A DNA stretch of 64,000 bases, taken from NCBI GenBank assembly GCA_038087015.1, contig JASBNA010000012.1, forward strand, positions 1 through 64,000, in the 5' to 3' direction. Numbering within the stretch: the first letter of the stretch is position 1; each line of letters opens with the position of its first letter. The notes under the pieces were generated by a model. It saw nothing but the letters and a program-made list of their open reading frames with translations. It was not told the DNA's origin and searched no databases. Below are positions 1-12,045 of this stretch, in pieces. The translations under genes were made by a program, and so were the position numbers. This DNA comes from Cerrena zonata (taxonomy: Eukaryota > Basidiomycota > Agaricomycetes > Polyporales > Cerrenaceae).

Positions 1-906
1 TCAGGTTTCGTATAGCTACGACGGTGATTTCAGTCGGATCTTACCATGGGTCATCCGTCTCCCGGTGGGCTCATCGTATCGGTGACAATTGAAGCCCATT
101 ATACCACTACGAGAAGTCTGCTCAAGTCTACCTTCATAGTGTTGAGATTAGAACTTTGAATCATCACAATTGGTGCTAGGTCTCGTCTACGATGTAAGTT
201 TATCCTCCGGACAAACTACCATAACCACTGGTTCTCGATAGTGACCAGCTCACTCTGCCGTAGGTATAGGAACAGTACAAGATTTCTGCAAGGCCAAAAA
301 CGACCAGATAAACATGCATATCTATCTGAGGTTACACTTACTAGGGTCATATGTATGTTTTTGCTTTCAGTCTTGACGAAGACTAACCTTCTATTAGGTC
401 CCGTTGTACTTATCGTAGCACATACGATGATCAGAAAAATACGCATTATGGTAGACCACTAGAACGTTGGTACTCACCTGGGGTAGTCGTATTTCGAAGG
501 GTGGAATTATCGTTTTTCTCGCTCGAGTCAGATGTGATGGGTCGGATATAGATTGCCACCGGAATGTGCTTTGCTAGACCGATGTCCAAAGAAGCAGAAC
601 TCGGTCGTGCTAATTAAATTTATTGCTGTGAGGGAAGGGAGGATCGAAACCCGTGATCTGGTTTTCGAGAGCTGGAAAAGGACTCGGGGGAGAATTTTGA
701 ATTTTCCTCGCTGTTTCTATAGATAACCGAACAGATAGGTCACCGTATTAGTTAATACCTGTCGTTCTCAGGCGTGAGCGCGGGCGCCCATCACATACAC
801 ACAGGTAGAACGAGGATCGATGGGCAGCCGCGCAGCCTGCACTCTCTCCAAAACCGAACACTCACTCTTCAGACACTGAAAGCACAAAGTTTTATCGTCA
901 TTTTAG
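1..906 (+). promoter_or_regulatory. Upstream region of NLR1, no gene seen
   Basis: No convincing coding sequence is visible. Most of this stretch is homologous to 44600-45153, the upstream region of the second NLR gene: shared words include GTCAGATGTGATGGGTCGG (near 530 and 44920), CTAATTAAATTTATTGCT (near 612 and 44945) and TAGAACGAGGATCGATG (near 806 and 45121). The duplicated unit therefore includes the promoter. The octamer CTGCACTC at 837-844 is the empty-site equivalent of the octamer duplicated by the KDZ insertion upstream of NLR2. The 5' untranslated region probably lies within the last 100 bases before the ATG at 907. Confidence 0.6.
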
Positions 907-3900
907 ATGTCTCGCGACTCATCTCGCAATTCATCTCGCAACTCTTCTCGTGATGGAAAGGAACGCATTGACTATATTTTGGGCGCAGCTCATACAATCC
1001 TCGACATCGGTAAGGATGCACTGGACCTGGCACCTATCCCAGGTCTGAAGGTGGCGGCGAATGCCATAAGCACCCTCATCGACATGACCCTCGTATGTTT
1101 CTCTTGCTATCTACCGTGAACTTACGTTGATTGGACATTATAGAAAACCAGGGGAAACAGGAAGGCATGGACAGAACTCTCGAAGGAGATCAAATTACTC
1201 TCCGAGACTATCATCGATTCAAGCAAGAAGTTTGGTGACGCTATGGATCAATCCCAGCCCCCAAATTCCGAGGAAGTGCGGACCCAACTAGGAAAATCCT
1301 CCGAGTACAGGGAGAGAGTTGATGCACTTATCAAGTAAGTGACTCTAATTGCTTCGGTTCAATTTGTTACTCATTTCGACTAGGGCGCTCAACGAGGTTG
1401 AGGAGGAAGTTGATACGCTATCCAAACCTAACCTTCTCAAGCGATTCTTGAAAAGTACTCAGGATGAACAATCGTTAAAAAGTCTCACGGATCGTATCAA
1501 GACTGCGAGGATGGACTTTATTGTTAGTTTAAGTTCGTGAAGTGGAGCTATGCTAATTCTTTGATCTTTCCACAGATGGGCAGTGTGTTCACAGTCGAAC
1601 GCATAACTGCTACAATCGAGGGCATAGTGGCTACAACCCAGCGCATAGTTGTCGAAACTGCACAAGTCGTCAATGTGAGCAAATATATCGGTTGGTCTAG
1701 AGTAATGCTATATAACTCACTACCATTGACTGTCTAACAGCGGATTGATCTGAATGTAACACGCCAAGGTATTTACATATGCTTGTTATATTGCTCACAG
1801 CTCACGTTCTCATTTGAACGAAGGGGATGAAGGTACACTGCGAGCACTACCCACCGCAGATGCGAGCTATCAATCAGTGTACACCCAGTCCAAAACACAC
1901 TACTTGGCCGGCACTCGTGTCGATCTTCTAGCGGAGCTCGAGCATTGGGCGAAGGCAGATACGGAGTTTGCCAACATCCCTGTATACATCCTCAGTGGTC
2001 TAGCGGGGACCGGGAAATCCACTATTGCCTGTGAGATAGCGAAACGGCTCAACAAGGCGAAGCTTCTTGGCGCCTCGTTTTTCTTCATCCGTGGAATAGA
2101 GAAATTGAGCACCATTCATTTCGTCATTCCCACTATTGCATTCCAACTGGCGAAAAATATACCAGAACTATATCGTCACATCGTCGATGCCGTACGCGCC
2201 TATGTACACTCAAATGAGACCATGCAACTCGAACACCAGCTTGACGCTCTCCTAGTGGAACCGTTACGCGCCCTTCCTTCTAATCATAACCCCTTGGTCA
2301 TCATCATCGATGCCGTGGATGAGTGTACACAGTCTGGTCAAGACGACGTCGCTCGTTTGTTGTATCTGCTGATGAAGAACATTCATCAACGCTCACTCCC
2401 ATTGCGGATCCTCTTAACCACCCGTCCAGAGATTCACATTGAGACTCCTCTTTACTCCACCGAGTTTCACAACATTGCTCGGCCATTCAAGCTTCAGGAT
2501 ATCCCACTTCATGTAGTCAATATGGATATCGCACGATACGTGGAGGCAGAACTATCTAAATCTCGGTTCAAGGCGGAACTGAAAGCTGAACGGCCTGATA
2601 TTGTGGCGGAACTCACTGGAAAGGCAGCAGGCCTTTTCATCTATGCATCGGTTGCTTGTGACTTTATCTTCAAGTCCCTGCGACATAAATATCCAAAGCA
2701 TGCAGTTGAAAGACTCAACCAATGGTTATCTGAGACAAGCACTGTCTCATCTATGACAAAGCCCCTTGATATGCTGTATCTCACAGTGCTCCAACAAAGC
2801 TTTCCAGAGTCTAACTACTCAAACATGATTCAGGATGTCCTGGCTAGTGTTGCCTTGTTACAAGACCAAGTATCCCCACAAACACTTGAGTCCTTGACTG
2901 GCATACCAGTGGATGATATCATGGATATTGTTTCACAGATGGCCTCTGTGATTCTACCCTGTGATGATACAAACATTGAAATCCAACCTGTTCATGCTAG
3001 TTTCCCTCAATTTCTGATTGATAATGCTAGATGCACAGATCCCCAGTTCTTTATCAACCCACTGACTCATCATCAGGCTTTTGCTTCCAAATGCCTTGCT
3101 CTGCTGATTAAACCTGGTGTATTGCAGATGAAACAACAGGTCCCTGTTTCTGCACACATTGCATATGCCTGTCTCCACTGGCCAGCACATATAGTTTCTT
3201 CACAAGCATCAAATGCTTTACTCATACTTTTACAAGACTTTTTGAAGAGGGACCTTCTTCTCTGGTTTGGAGCCCTTAGTGTTATGGGGAGACTCAGATC
3301 TGCTGCACCAGCATTGTCCAGTGTCCAACAGTGGATACAGGTAAGTACTGACTGTACAATAAGTAACTTTACATCTGACTGTTTTTAGAATATTACAGGT
3401 CTAGATGTGGACAAGCAAATCCCATCGCTGCTCAATGATGGATACAGATTTATCTTGGAATATAATGTGCCTATTGAAATGGATCCCATGCAGATCTACA
3501 TCTCAGCTTTGCCTATGATGCCCACTTGCCTGCTCCAGGAGCTGTATGCCCCAAACTATCAGCACATGCCAGCATTACAGCTGTTATCTAAAAGGGATAG
3601 TGGATGGGGGCCTTGCCTTTGTGTCATGGAGGGTCATAAATCTTGGGTAACTTCAGTGAAGTACTCACCTGATGGACATGTTATTATTTCAAGTTCTCAT
3701 GATAGCACAGTGCATACTTGGCAGGCTGATTCAGGAACCTCTCTGAACATTATGAGAGGTCATAAAGCTAGTGTTTGGGCTGCTGATTTTTGTCCAGATC
3801 CAGATAGACTAGCTGAGATTGTCTCTGTATCTGATGACTACACTCTTTGCATATGGGATTTTGCATCAGGTGCCCCATTGCATAGCATCCCCATCAATGA

Positions 3901-5254
3901 GGAGTCTTGTTGTGTAGCTTACTCCCCAGATGGAAAGAAGATTGTTGCTGGGTCAACAGACAGTGGCTTCAAGATATGGGATGCTGTCACCAGAGAGCAA
4001 CTTCTACAGGCAGATGATACCTCTCAGACTCTCTCCATTTCCTTCTCCCCTGATAGCAAGCTCATTGTCACAGCTGTGGAAAACAACATTTACATTTGGA
4101 ATGCTGATACAGGGAAGTTAGTGTGTACACTTGAGGGTCATACTGGTATAGTCAGGTGTGCCATCTTTTCCCCTGATGGTATAAGGGTAGTATCTGGTGC
4201 AGATGATAGAACTGTATGCATCTGGGATGTTGAAACAGGGATATGCCTGAGAGCCCTTAGAGAGCATACTGGGAATATACATGCTATAGCTATCTCACCC
4301 AAAGGCAATATCATTGCATCAGAAGATTCTGATTCAACAATTTGCCTCTGGGATGCTGAATCAGGAGATCTAGTAAATATCCTTGAAGGTCACACTGATA
4401 TTGTGGGATCACTCTGCTTCTCGCCCAATGGACAGACCCTTGTATCTGCCTCTGATGACAAGACAGTCTGCATATGGGATATAGTAGGACATAACTCTAA
4501 GATGAAAGAAGCAAAAGAACCTTTCTATGAGACCACTTGTGTTGAGTTCTCAAGTGATGGGACCATCATTTCAATTGGCTTACAAGATGGTTCAGTCTCA
4601 ATTTGGGAGACACAGACAGGGAAGCAGTTGCATCACATCCAATTGGAGGCCAAGAGTTATGTGTGCTCATTAGCCATCTTGCCTGATAACCAAACAGTAG
4701 CCTGTGCCACATCTGATGATGACTTCATCTCCATCTGGAATATTTCCACAAAGAATTTGAGCAAAAAGCCACTTGTGGATAGAAATAGGGCATATATTGT
4801 TAGATGCTCCCCAGATGGACAGTGGATAGCATCAGTGACTAAGTGTAACATATATCTATGGCACACTTCTGAAGGAGACCTTGAGCACACTATTCCTATG
4901 CATTCAAGTGGATATGAATATGGTAGATCTCTTGCATTTTCATCTGATAGCAAAATGCTACAATGTATAATCAATGAAAAACACTATATATATGATGTAT
5001 CCATAGGAATCTTGTTGGATACAGAGACAACTCTATGGCAGCCACAAGCATCAGAAGTTCAGTTAAAGGAAGAGAATGGCTGGATTATTTCTAAAACTTC
5101 TGGGAAGAAGTTAGCTTGGATAGCAGGTTCAAAGAGAGGAAAGGAGGTTTATTCTGATGATAGGGGTACATTTAGGTTCCATGGGAAGTATTATGCTGCT
5201 GGTTCCATTACTGGTCAATTTACCATTATTGATCTTTCAAAGTTGGAGGATTGA
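907..5254 (+). CDS. NACHT-WD40 STAND receptor (fungal NLR1)
   Basis: Fungal NLR-type signalling ATPase, a family linked to nonself recognition and regulated cell death. I read seven exons: 907-1092, 1144-1334, 1384-1522, 1576-1674, 1741-1768, 1824-3340, 3389-5254, giving 1341 residues; the join before 1824 is the least certain. Residues 1-25 are Ser-Arg tetrapeptide repeats, followed by an alpha-helical N-terminal domain to about 215. NACHT follows: P-loop GLAGTGKS at about 273-280, Walker B LVIIIDAVDE at about 372-381, sensor-like RILLTTRPE at about 408. Exon 7 begins near residue 721 and, from about 795, carries roughly 11 WD40 blades ending in IWD/IWN/IWE; several middle ones are well formed (GHTGIVRCAIFSPDG). 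The gene looks intact. The 3' part is almost free of CpG, unlike the 5' part. A paralog starts at 63346. Effector output and ligand cannot be told from sequence. Confidence 0.92.
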
Positions 5255-5700
5255 TGAGGAATGTACAAATACTGGTTTGATGTATATATACATTTGTAGT
5301 TTTTCTGAATAGTGCTCAGAATTGATTTTGTGTTCAACTTTAGATTTCTCAACTCTCAGTTTAAAATCTCAACATTTATTTCAAAGCAAAATGAACATCA
5401 TCAAATATTAGCATTACAATCACTCACTCCAAGACAAAAAGGTAAGTAGTAAACATGGTACAAGCTACAAACTACAACAAAAGATAGCTTGATACTAAGA
5501 ATGAACAAGATATCAATTTGTGTCATAAAAATAGAGCATCAGAGTAGAATGTGGTGTGTAAAGAAGTCATCTACACTAGTGAGATATGATGCAAGGTGCC
5601 AATGATGAAAGTCATACAGTCCAATATGCTATTGAGATACAAATATGAACCAAGGCAATGACAAGAACAACAACATTGGGGAGATCCTATGATCATAACC
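2683..5700. other. Sharply bounded CpG-depleted block
   Basis: Reading line by line between the CpG at 2681 and the CpG at 5701, I find only two CpG dinucleotides (about 3426 and 4422) in roughly 3 kb. Flanking DNA on both sides, including the first 1.7 kb of the same gene, has normal CpG density. The block covers the end of the NACHT region, all WD40 blades, the last intron and about 450 bp of 3' flank. TpG and CpA are abundant, as expected after deamination of methylated cytosine. Confidence 0.9.
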
Positions 5701-5776
5701 CGATCTCTCGAAGCGACAGGTCTTCCACTGGGGACGACCGAAGCGAGAACGAACAAAGTCGAATGGACATTCACAC
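5255..5776. other. Intergenic, NLR1 3' flank and ZIP 3' flank
   Basis: No gene is seen. The stretch is AT-rich up to about 5690 and shares the CpG depletion of NLR1 exon 7. It separates the convergent 3' ends of NLR1 (plus) and the ZIP copy (minus). Confidence 0.6.
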
Positions 5777-7350
5777 TCATACCCAACGGCCGAGGAGAGC
5801 CATGATCCCACACCCGAGTATCAGACATCCAATAGCATATGCTAGCTTGGCATTCGAGCCATTGATCATCTCTTTGTTGAAAAGGAACTCGTGCGCGAGA
5901 AGCTAAAGGAGAGGTCACGTCAGAAGTATACTCAATGTGCAGTAGGAAGCGAACATACCTCGATGAGACCGGTGTAAATCAGGATACCCGAACTGAAGGC
6001 ATCCAGGATACCGCTGACGATGCTAGCGGTTGTACTTCCAGGGTTGTATGTCGTTCTTACACCAAGACCGACAGCGATACCAAGAGGAGTGGTGATGCCA
6101 TAGAGCAGAGCACCGATGATAGGTACGTATGAATATTTCGCGGGGAGGTCCATGTAGGCGAGACGAGAGCCGACACCGAGACCTTCGAATGTTTCTGTAG
6201 AGGGAGTGAGCGAACACAAAAAGAGGAGGTGTAAACATGAGACGTACGATGGAAGACGAGCACGACGAAGAGGATTTTGAAGTCCTTGTCGACGGCGAGA
6301 GTTAGACCAATCAGGATACTAGAGAAACGATAATAATCAGCAACAATACCAAATGTTTTCAACACTTAACATACCTGTGTAAGATCACACCGAATTCCAG
6401 GATAGCGATACCGACGATCTGGGCAGCGGCCGATTCCACAACACTCAGTTCATGCGCATGTACGTGACCGTGTTTCTTGGAATCCGATGCATTCGACTCG
6501 AGGTCAGCGGGGAACTTTTCGATTTGTTCAAGATTTCTGGAAGATGTTGGTGCATCGGGATCGAGTTGACGATTAGATTCAGGACCGTGGGCTGCATGTC
6601 CGCCGATTCCGTGACCATGTGCGTCTACAAAAAGTGTGCATAAGGAAGAGTCGATGAGGAGAAAAGGAGGGAAACATACCATGCGAGATGCTGAGTTTCG
6701 CAAGTTTCGCAATACCCCATCGGAATGCGACGATTTCGACGATGAAGATGAGGAAGATGGACGGGAGGGAAATGGCCAGTGCGTATGACTGGGAAGGGTC
6801 GTTAGGATCAACGAGAAATCAAGAAAGTAGTCGACGTACATAGTTTCCCCATGCTGGGTCAAGACAAGGCGATCCGAGGGCTTCTAGGGCAGGATCAAGC
6901 AAGTGTATGAAAGCAGTAGGGAACAAAGACGATGTATAATAATATCGCTACCAAAATACTTTGTGAAATCAAAGAACCCGTGCGGTATCCTTGAGCTCAG
7001 CCGTATCGACCCCCTTGCTAGCACGGGGAAGAGGGTACCGAACATGGAGCCGATGAGGATGATGAAGATCGAGGCGAGTCATCGCTGCCTCCACCAGATT
7101 CACAATTGAGGTCTTCAGCATCGTCTCTGCGCACGGAACGATGAGTTCCTGCCATTGTCGGAAAAGGGTCGTCGAGGAAGTGGAGGGAGGACAGCTGTAG
7201 GATGGTGTTTTAAACGAGGAGGGAGGAGGATACAGGGAATGTGCCTGTCTGGCTATGCCTCCATCTCACCAACGAGAGTTGAAGAAGGTCGAAGCTGAAG
7301 TGGCGACAAGCATCCAAAGAGCGAGGGTGACAGCTATGTAATTGATATAC
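5777..7350 (-). pseudogene. ZIP zinc transporter, copy A (frameshifted)
   Basis: ZIP (Zrt/Irt-like) proteins carry zinc or iron into the cytosol. On the minus strand the exons read in family order: a hydrophobic leader (YIAVTLALWMLVATSAS, near 7310), TM1 (VASIFIILIGSMFGTLFP, near 7050), TM2 (AFIHLLDPALEALGSP, near 6890), TM3 (SYALAISLPSIFLIFIVEIV, near 6750), a His-rich loop (HGHGIGGHAAHG; KKHGHVHAHEL), TM4 (GIAILEFGVILH), TM5 (SILIGLTLAVDKDF), TM6-7 (FEGLGVGSRLAYMDLP; TTPLGIAVGLGVRTTYNPGS) and TM8 ending GIMALLGRWV before a stop at 5777. Compared with the copy near 34740, 16 bases are missing at about 7075, which shifts the frame just before TM1, and the TM1-TM2 intron is degraded. The C-terminal exons are still open, so this is the youngest decayed copy. 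A TGACGTCA box lies about 80 bp upstream. Confidence 0.82.
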
Positions 7351-7423
7351 GGAGCAAAAGTAGACCGTATCAGCTGTATTGAATATTGAAGATTGAGAGT
7401 TCGGATGAACGGGTCGATCCTGG

Positions 7424-7445
7424 GACTGATGACGTCACCGATCGA
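7424..7445. promoter_or_regulatory. CRE-like TGACGTCA box, copy 1
   Basis: A palindromic TGACGTCA (7430-7437) sits in the conserved context TGATGACGTCACCGATCGA. It lies about 80-100 bp upstream of the ZIP copy A leader exon (minus strand). The same block recurs near 34230, 39034 and 42753. TGACGTCA is the classical ATF/CREB-type bZIP site; which factor binds it here is unknown. Confidence 0.6.
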
Positions 7446-8689
7446 TGAGAGTCAATGGCTAGATTTTCCCGTCTGTCTTGCCAATGTTTGCCTGTGTCGT
7501 TCACTTTCTCTGATACATCGACAACCAAAGCACTATCGATTGCGAGCCCAGATGTTTCCCGTCAAGATATGAATCAATTCACTGGACTTGTATATATTTT
7601 CCCCGGTGAATGTTTCTATCTTGATGAGCGGAGCTATCCTTGGCTCATGCGTCTACTCTATGATGCATATCCGCAACTTTCCCCTCTGTTCCTGCACTGT
7701 GTCGAAGCCGGCAGCACGCGACGGACTATCCTCCTTCAAGTTCGTTTTCCGTGTATTTATGTAGGTTGATGGTGCATCTTACAGAAGCGGCCGCGGCATT
7801 AACATTGTCAACACTGGTTGCAGGCAAATGAATCCTAAATCCACACAATGAAGCTAGAATAACTTCGATCATTTTCTCGATCGTAGGTATTGGTAGCCAT
7901 TCAGAGGATATTCTCCTGGTGCGTCATCCCGACGCATTTATACAAGTTCATACTTATACAACATCTCACTTCGCTAAGTAACTACCGGTTATCTTAGTAT
8001 CTTACCGAATCGAACTTAGTTTCTCACTCAAGCTTTAGCTCATTTACAACCAATGATAATGATCCCTGGTGGCGTCATCCGAGGAGATCTAGTCAACAAT
8101 CTGACTACTAGGAGTCTCTTCGACATTCGTCTTGATGATGGAAGGTCACTCGCAGTACCACGACTTCCTACCTACCTCAGCTAGAGCAACATTCTAGTAT
8201 CGTACCCCCACACCCTCCCTTGTTAACTTACCGAGTCACGGTTTCGATCGTGTCACTTGTGCTCGTGGCTCTGATGCTTGTCACAGACAGTTCTTCTATG
8301 CATAGGCCGTTCATTGATTATCCATATCGCATGTTATTGACGGTCGATTACAAAACAAACAATGAATTGCATTGGCCGGGATTATCGTCCCCGCTGCGCC
8401 GTAACGTCGCTACCTTGATATACAGCGAACGTGAAATCATCATTATCATCGAAACTCATGCATCATGACTGATGATAGTATCTCGTCCCTCGCCCTTTCG
8501 AATTCTCGATCCCAGGTTTTTCGTTACCGCACGACGGACAAGAGGCGGCTCAACTTTAGTCCTTTCTTGATGCTCGATCAGCTCGTTTGTATACTCTCAT
8601 CATCGAGGTGAGTACAAAAGAGATCGAAAGGTTGGCAACTAATCTGCAACCCGATTCAGCCTATAAGGCTTGGTGAGAGAAATAGTATC
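7446..8689. repeat. ZIP-unit upstream repeat, copy 1
   Basis: No convincing gene is seen. The stretch is repeated, diverged and with indels, at about 34240-36440, 39045-40740 and partly 42770-43600. A shared landmark is GCACTGTGTCGAAGCCGGCAGCAC (near 7695; close match near 35606), followed by a GCGGCCGCGGCATTA-type block (near 7788 and 35697). An open frame at 7455-7769 is not kept in the other copies, so I treat the region as non-coding. Confidence 0.55.
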
Positions 8690-10010
8690 AAATGCTTATG
8701 CTGCCCTTCGGTTATGTGTATTGCAATGTAAATTCTCATTCCATTCGCTACTATGTACAATACAGGCTAGGTTGGATAATAGATATATTATTTTGTATAT
8801 GGCCAAAATACAGGGGGGAAAGCGGGAAATCGAGAGTGAGCAAGCAACATGTTAATAAGGGGACAGCAGGGTAAGATCAAAGAAAGCCGTAAACAGTGAA
8901 CGCGGTGAGCAAAGGGGGTCATTGATGGTTGAGGGCTCTTCAGACCCGATATACGAGTAGCAGTTCCACTGATGAACCCATAACCCCGAGTGAGTGTGCG
9001 AGCGTACGGGAAGTGCCATATTCATTCCACGACTGAGGATAAAGAGACCTATTGGTAGAATTTGATATTTTGCCCGATGTTAGTGTCTATGAGAACGAGC
9101 TGGAATGTCTTGAGGAGAATCGACAACGAGAGGACTGATGCTAGCTGGAACTCGCCGTCAGTTGTGCCAGCCGTAGGTAAATCCAACCGCTCGAAGTTCT
9201 GGGTCTCTCAGCTGGACAGGGAGAGCTTCCGGTTGGGTTAACCCAAGAGAGCAACGTGCTATCTTATTGGTGTCACCTAACACAAACACCAATAATCAGT
9301 CAACATTATAGAAAATAATTAGAACGTTGATACTTACTTGTGGTCAACAATCTCGTCTTGAGGGAGCCCGAGCGACGTCCGTTTCACGGAAACGATCTTC
9401 TCGTTAGACTCGAATGTGGAGGCCGATATATTATGATGCGGAAAGTCAGAATGAAAGTCTCGACGTTCAGTTTAACGCAAGGGTTGACCAGTATGACGGG
9501 GAGGACATCAGGAGAAGACTAAATTGGAACGCGATGTACAACACGATACCGTGCTGAGTAGGAAGTAGATTCTCAGTGGGGTACGCTCGATGACAAAGAT
9601 GATCGCTGGGCATAGGGTGCTTGAGTTTGCTAGGAAGATGATAGAGATGTACGAGTGATTTCACAAACAGACTCATGTAGATGAGGACGATGACTATCTT
9701 CGAGGGCTGTCCCAATGCTGGTAAACAAGCGAATGGGTGAGAAGAAAACAGCGAAGATAATAAAGCCTTCGCCGGTGCCCAGCCTGAGACCAACGAGAAA
9801 CATGATATTATAATCATGAACATACCTATGAAGCACCACACCGAACTCCGAAATGGTAACGCTGACGCATATGCTTCTCGACGTTGGGCACATTGGGATC
9901 GAGCCCGGCGAAGAAGGTCTCATAACGCTCGTTCTTGGGAGACTGTGAGTTGTCAGGTTGAACTGACGGTTGTTCTGTGTCAGCCGATGTAATGGTTATC
10001 TACCGAGTAT
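8690..10010 (-). pseudogene. ZIP relic unit B1 (array 1)
   Basis: A decayed ZIP unit on the minus strand. The recognisable piece is TM4-TM5: SEFGVVLHRYVHDYN followed by FLVGLRLGTGEGFIIFAVFF (about 9870-9740), matching the family pattern EFGVILH then IGLTLAVDEGF. It is collinear with 30030-31210 in array 2. Upstream of it (8690-9530) is repeat DNA without a gene, beginning with a block shared by 30080-30160 (TACAATACAGGCTAGGTTGG). Stops and frameshifts break every frame, so no product is expected. Confidence 0.65.
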
Positions 10011-10329
10011 GCGTTACCAGGCTCCATGAGTTTAAGGTTTTGGTGCAGGTAGATGATCTCGATATCGAAAAAAAGGTGAAGTCGAGAATATATAATCGAG
10101 GGTAGGGATTTGGGGCGTCACCTTGTGAAGAATGGATAGCTAGAGGTAGCCAGGGTTGACCGTGGAAAGACGTAAGGACTCGGAGTTTCGGTTCTGTCAA
10201 TTGGGCTAAATAGAATTGGTCGACCGAAGAGAGCGACGTTGTATAATTGATATCTACAATTGACGAATTGGATTGATATCATCTATTAGTATTCTGTAGA
10301 ATATCAGGAATATTGGCACTCACTTGTAG

Positions 10330-10855
10330 ATGACAGTCTCGTCTCAAAGGAATCCTCGTGAGGTAGAATCAGAGAGTTGGCTTTCTGGTTCGGGCCGAAT
10401 GTGGAGGTCGATGCATTGTGATGCACGGATGGGGGTCGGGGAATATCAGAGTCGGCAAAAGGTCAGACTGAGTGTCTCGATGGAGGTTGACTATGTCGGG
10501 GAGGAGAAAAAACCAAGCCAGAGTGCGATTTAGAACATGGTAAAGCGATCTCGATGGGACAGACGTAGAGTGTCATTGAAGAACGCTCGGCGCAAAAGGG
10601 AGTTCGGGAAGTTGTCGTTAGGCACGGAGTGGTTGAATGTAATGAAGATAGTAGAGATGTACAAATATTTCGCAAGTATGTCCAGGTACGGGTAGAGATG
10701 AACGAGAACCGATGCCAGGATCCTCGAAGTTGTGCCCCAAGCTGGTAAATCAAAGGACAAATGACCCGATAGGGCATCTAATAAGACAGTGAAGTCTTCG
10801 TCAGCCTAGCATAAGACCAGCGAAGAACAAAACATGATACCAGAGCCACACAACG
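10330..10855 (-). pseudogene. ZIP relic fragment B2 (array 1)
   Basis: On the minus strand a degenerate TM5-TM6 segment reads FEDPGIGSRS, then in another frame AKYLYISTIFITFNHS, matching the FEGLGxGSR...PAKYxYxP pattern of ZIP copy A. It is collinear with 31205-31725 in array 2. Several frame changes make it non-functional. The 320 bases before it (10011-10329) have no gene and are absent from array 2. Confidence 0.55.
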
Positions 10856-12045
10856 GCGGAGAGAGAGAGAGAGAGAGGTTTGTATTGTTTCAGCCGTATA
10901 CGCGCCCGTAGATACCCTGTGCCTAGGTCTACAAGTACGTACGACTGCGCTAGCTACTTAGATAGGTACATCCAGTCCACCATACATCTCTACCCATCCT
11001 ACATAACCGAGATTATTCTTTCATTGGTGAGATCATGCAACAACCCGGCCGCCAGCAAAACCCAGTGGGAAAAATATCACTGTTGGCACGAACCGTCCCA
11101 GAACCCCTCCCATATATCTTGACGAGATGCATTAAAAACTCTAGCCTAAGGAAAACCCTGTGGGAAAAACCAATGGGCAGAGAAAAGCATATCTCTATAT
11201 GAGAATATTACTCTAGCGTCGCCTATGAGAATACACCTCTAGAATTGCTGCCGGAATATGTAGTGCATCGTCCTAGGACCAGCATGATGGTACGTAAGTT
11301 GTACAGATTATGACTGTATACCGTCCTGTAACATACCGCATGAATCCGTAACTAAGTATGCCAACAAGCATCAATTTTCATCATACTGTTTCTGACTTCT
11401 TAGGGCTTGACGATGATCGAGCATGACAGTGGTCAGATAGTCGTAATAGCGCAGTACGGCATTATTTTTCGATAAAACCCCCTCCTTTCCATAGCATCGA
11501 GGCGGGAATGTAGACGCAGAAAGTACACCATGATGAACATACAACGCTCAACTGTCAGCATTTTCCTGCAGGCGAGGATGACAGAGATGGGTAAGCGAAT
11601 CGGTGCACTCTGGTATGCTTCTTTCCGAGCTAGGGAGCATATATCCACTTTTGTGCTCTAGTGAGTGGAGGAGGTAGCGGAATGAGATCTGGGCACATCA
11701 GCATTCCAATAGTGTCTTCGCCGTCACAGGCTGTACGGGTAGCATCTGAGGATGGGCGAGTGACGACAAGTGCACAACAGCATGAGCCCCTATTTGGCGA
11801 TGACGATATCATCCATCCTCAAGCAGTCGGATTTTGCAAGGTCCAGGTAAAGAAATATATTAGCGTAGCGGGGATGGTAATGCTTAACCCATAATGTCTT
11901 CACAGGGCTCGAGTAAGTGCCTCTGTACGGATAACAATAGCCCCTATTCCAAGTACATCCAAATTGTATGGCTGGCATCCACCCATGCCGTCTCAAAAGA
12001 CGTCGTTGACAATGGGGGAGATTGACAGAGAGTACGCAGGGGAGA
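10856..12045. repeat. 1.2-kb segment present only in array 1
   Basis: Array 2 passes directly from the equivalent of 10855 to the equivalent of 12046 (join near 31722), so this is an insertion here or a deletion there. The left join has a GAGAGA microsatellite and the right join is also GA-rich, so slippage or microhomology could be involved. A short motif of the form AAAACCC(A/T)GTGGGAAAAA occurs twice (near 11057 and 11153). A 77-codon open frame at 11661-11894 ends in a splice-like junction but is not recognised. Confidence 0.45.

Noticed and set aside
630..665. tRNA T-loop-like GGATCGAAACCC
   Set aside because: No matching acceptor stem, anticodon arm or D-arm could be drawn around it on either strand.
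7455..7769. 104-codon open frame downstream of the TGACGTCA box
   Set aside because: The homologous repeats at 34250 and 39050 do not keep this frame; no motif seen.
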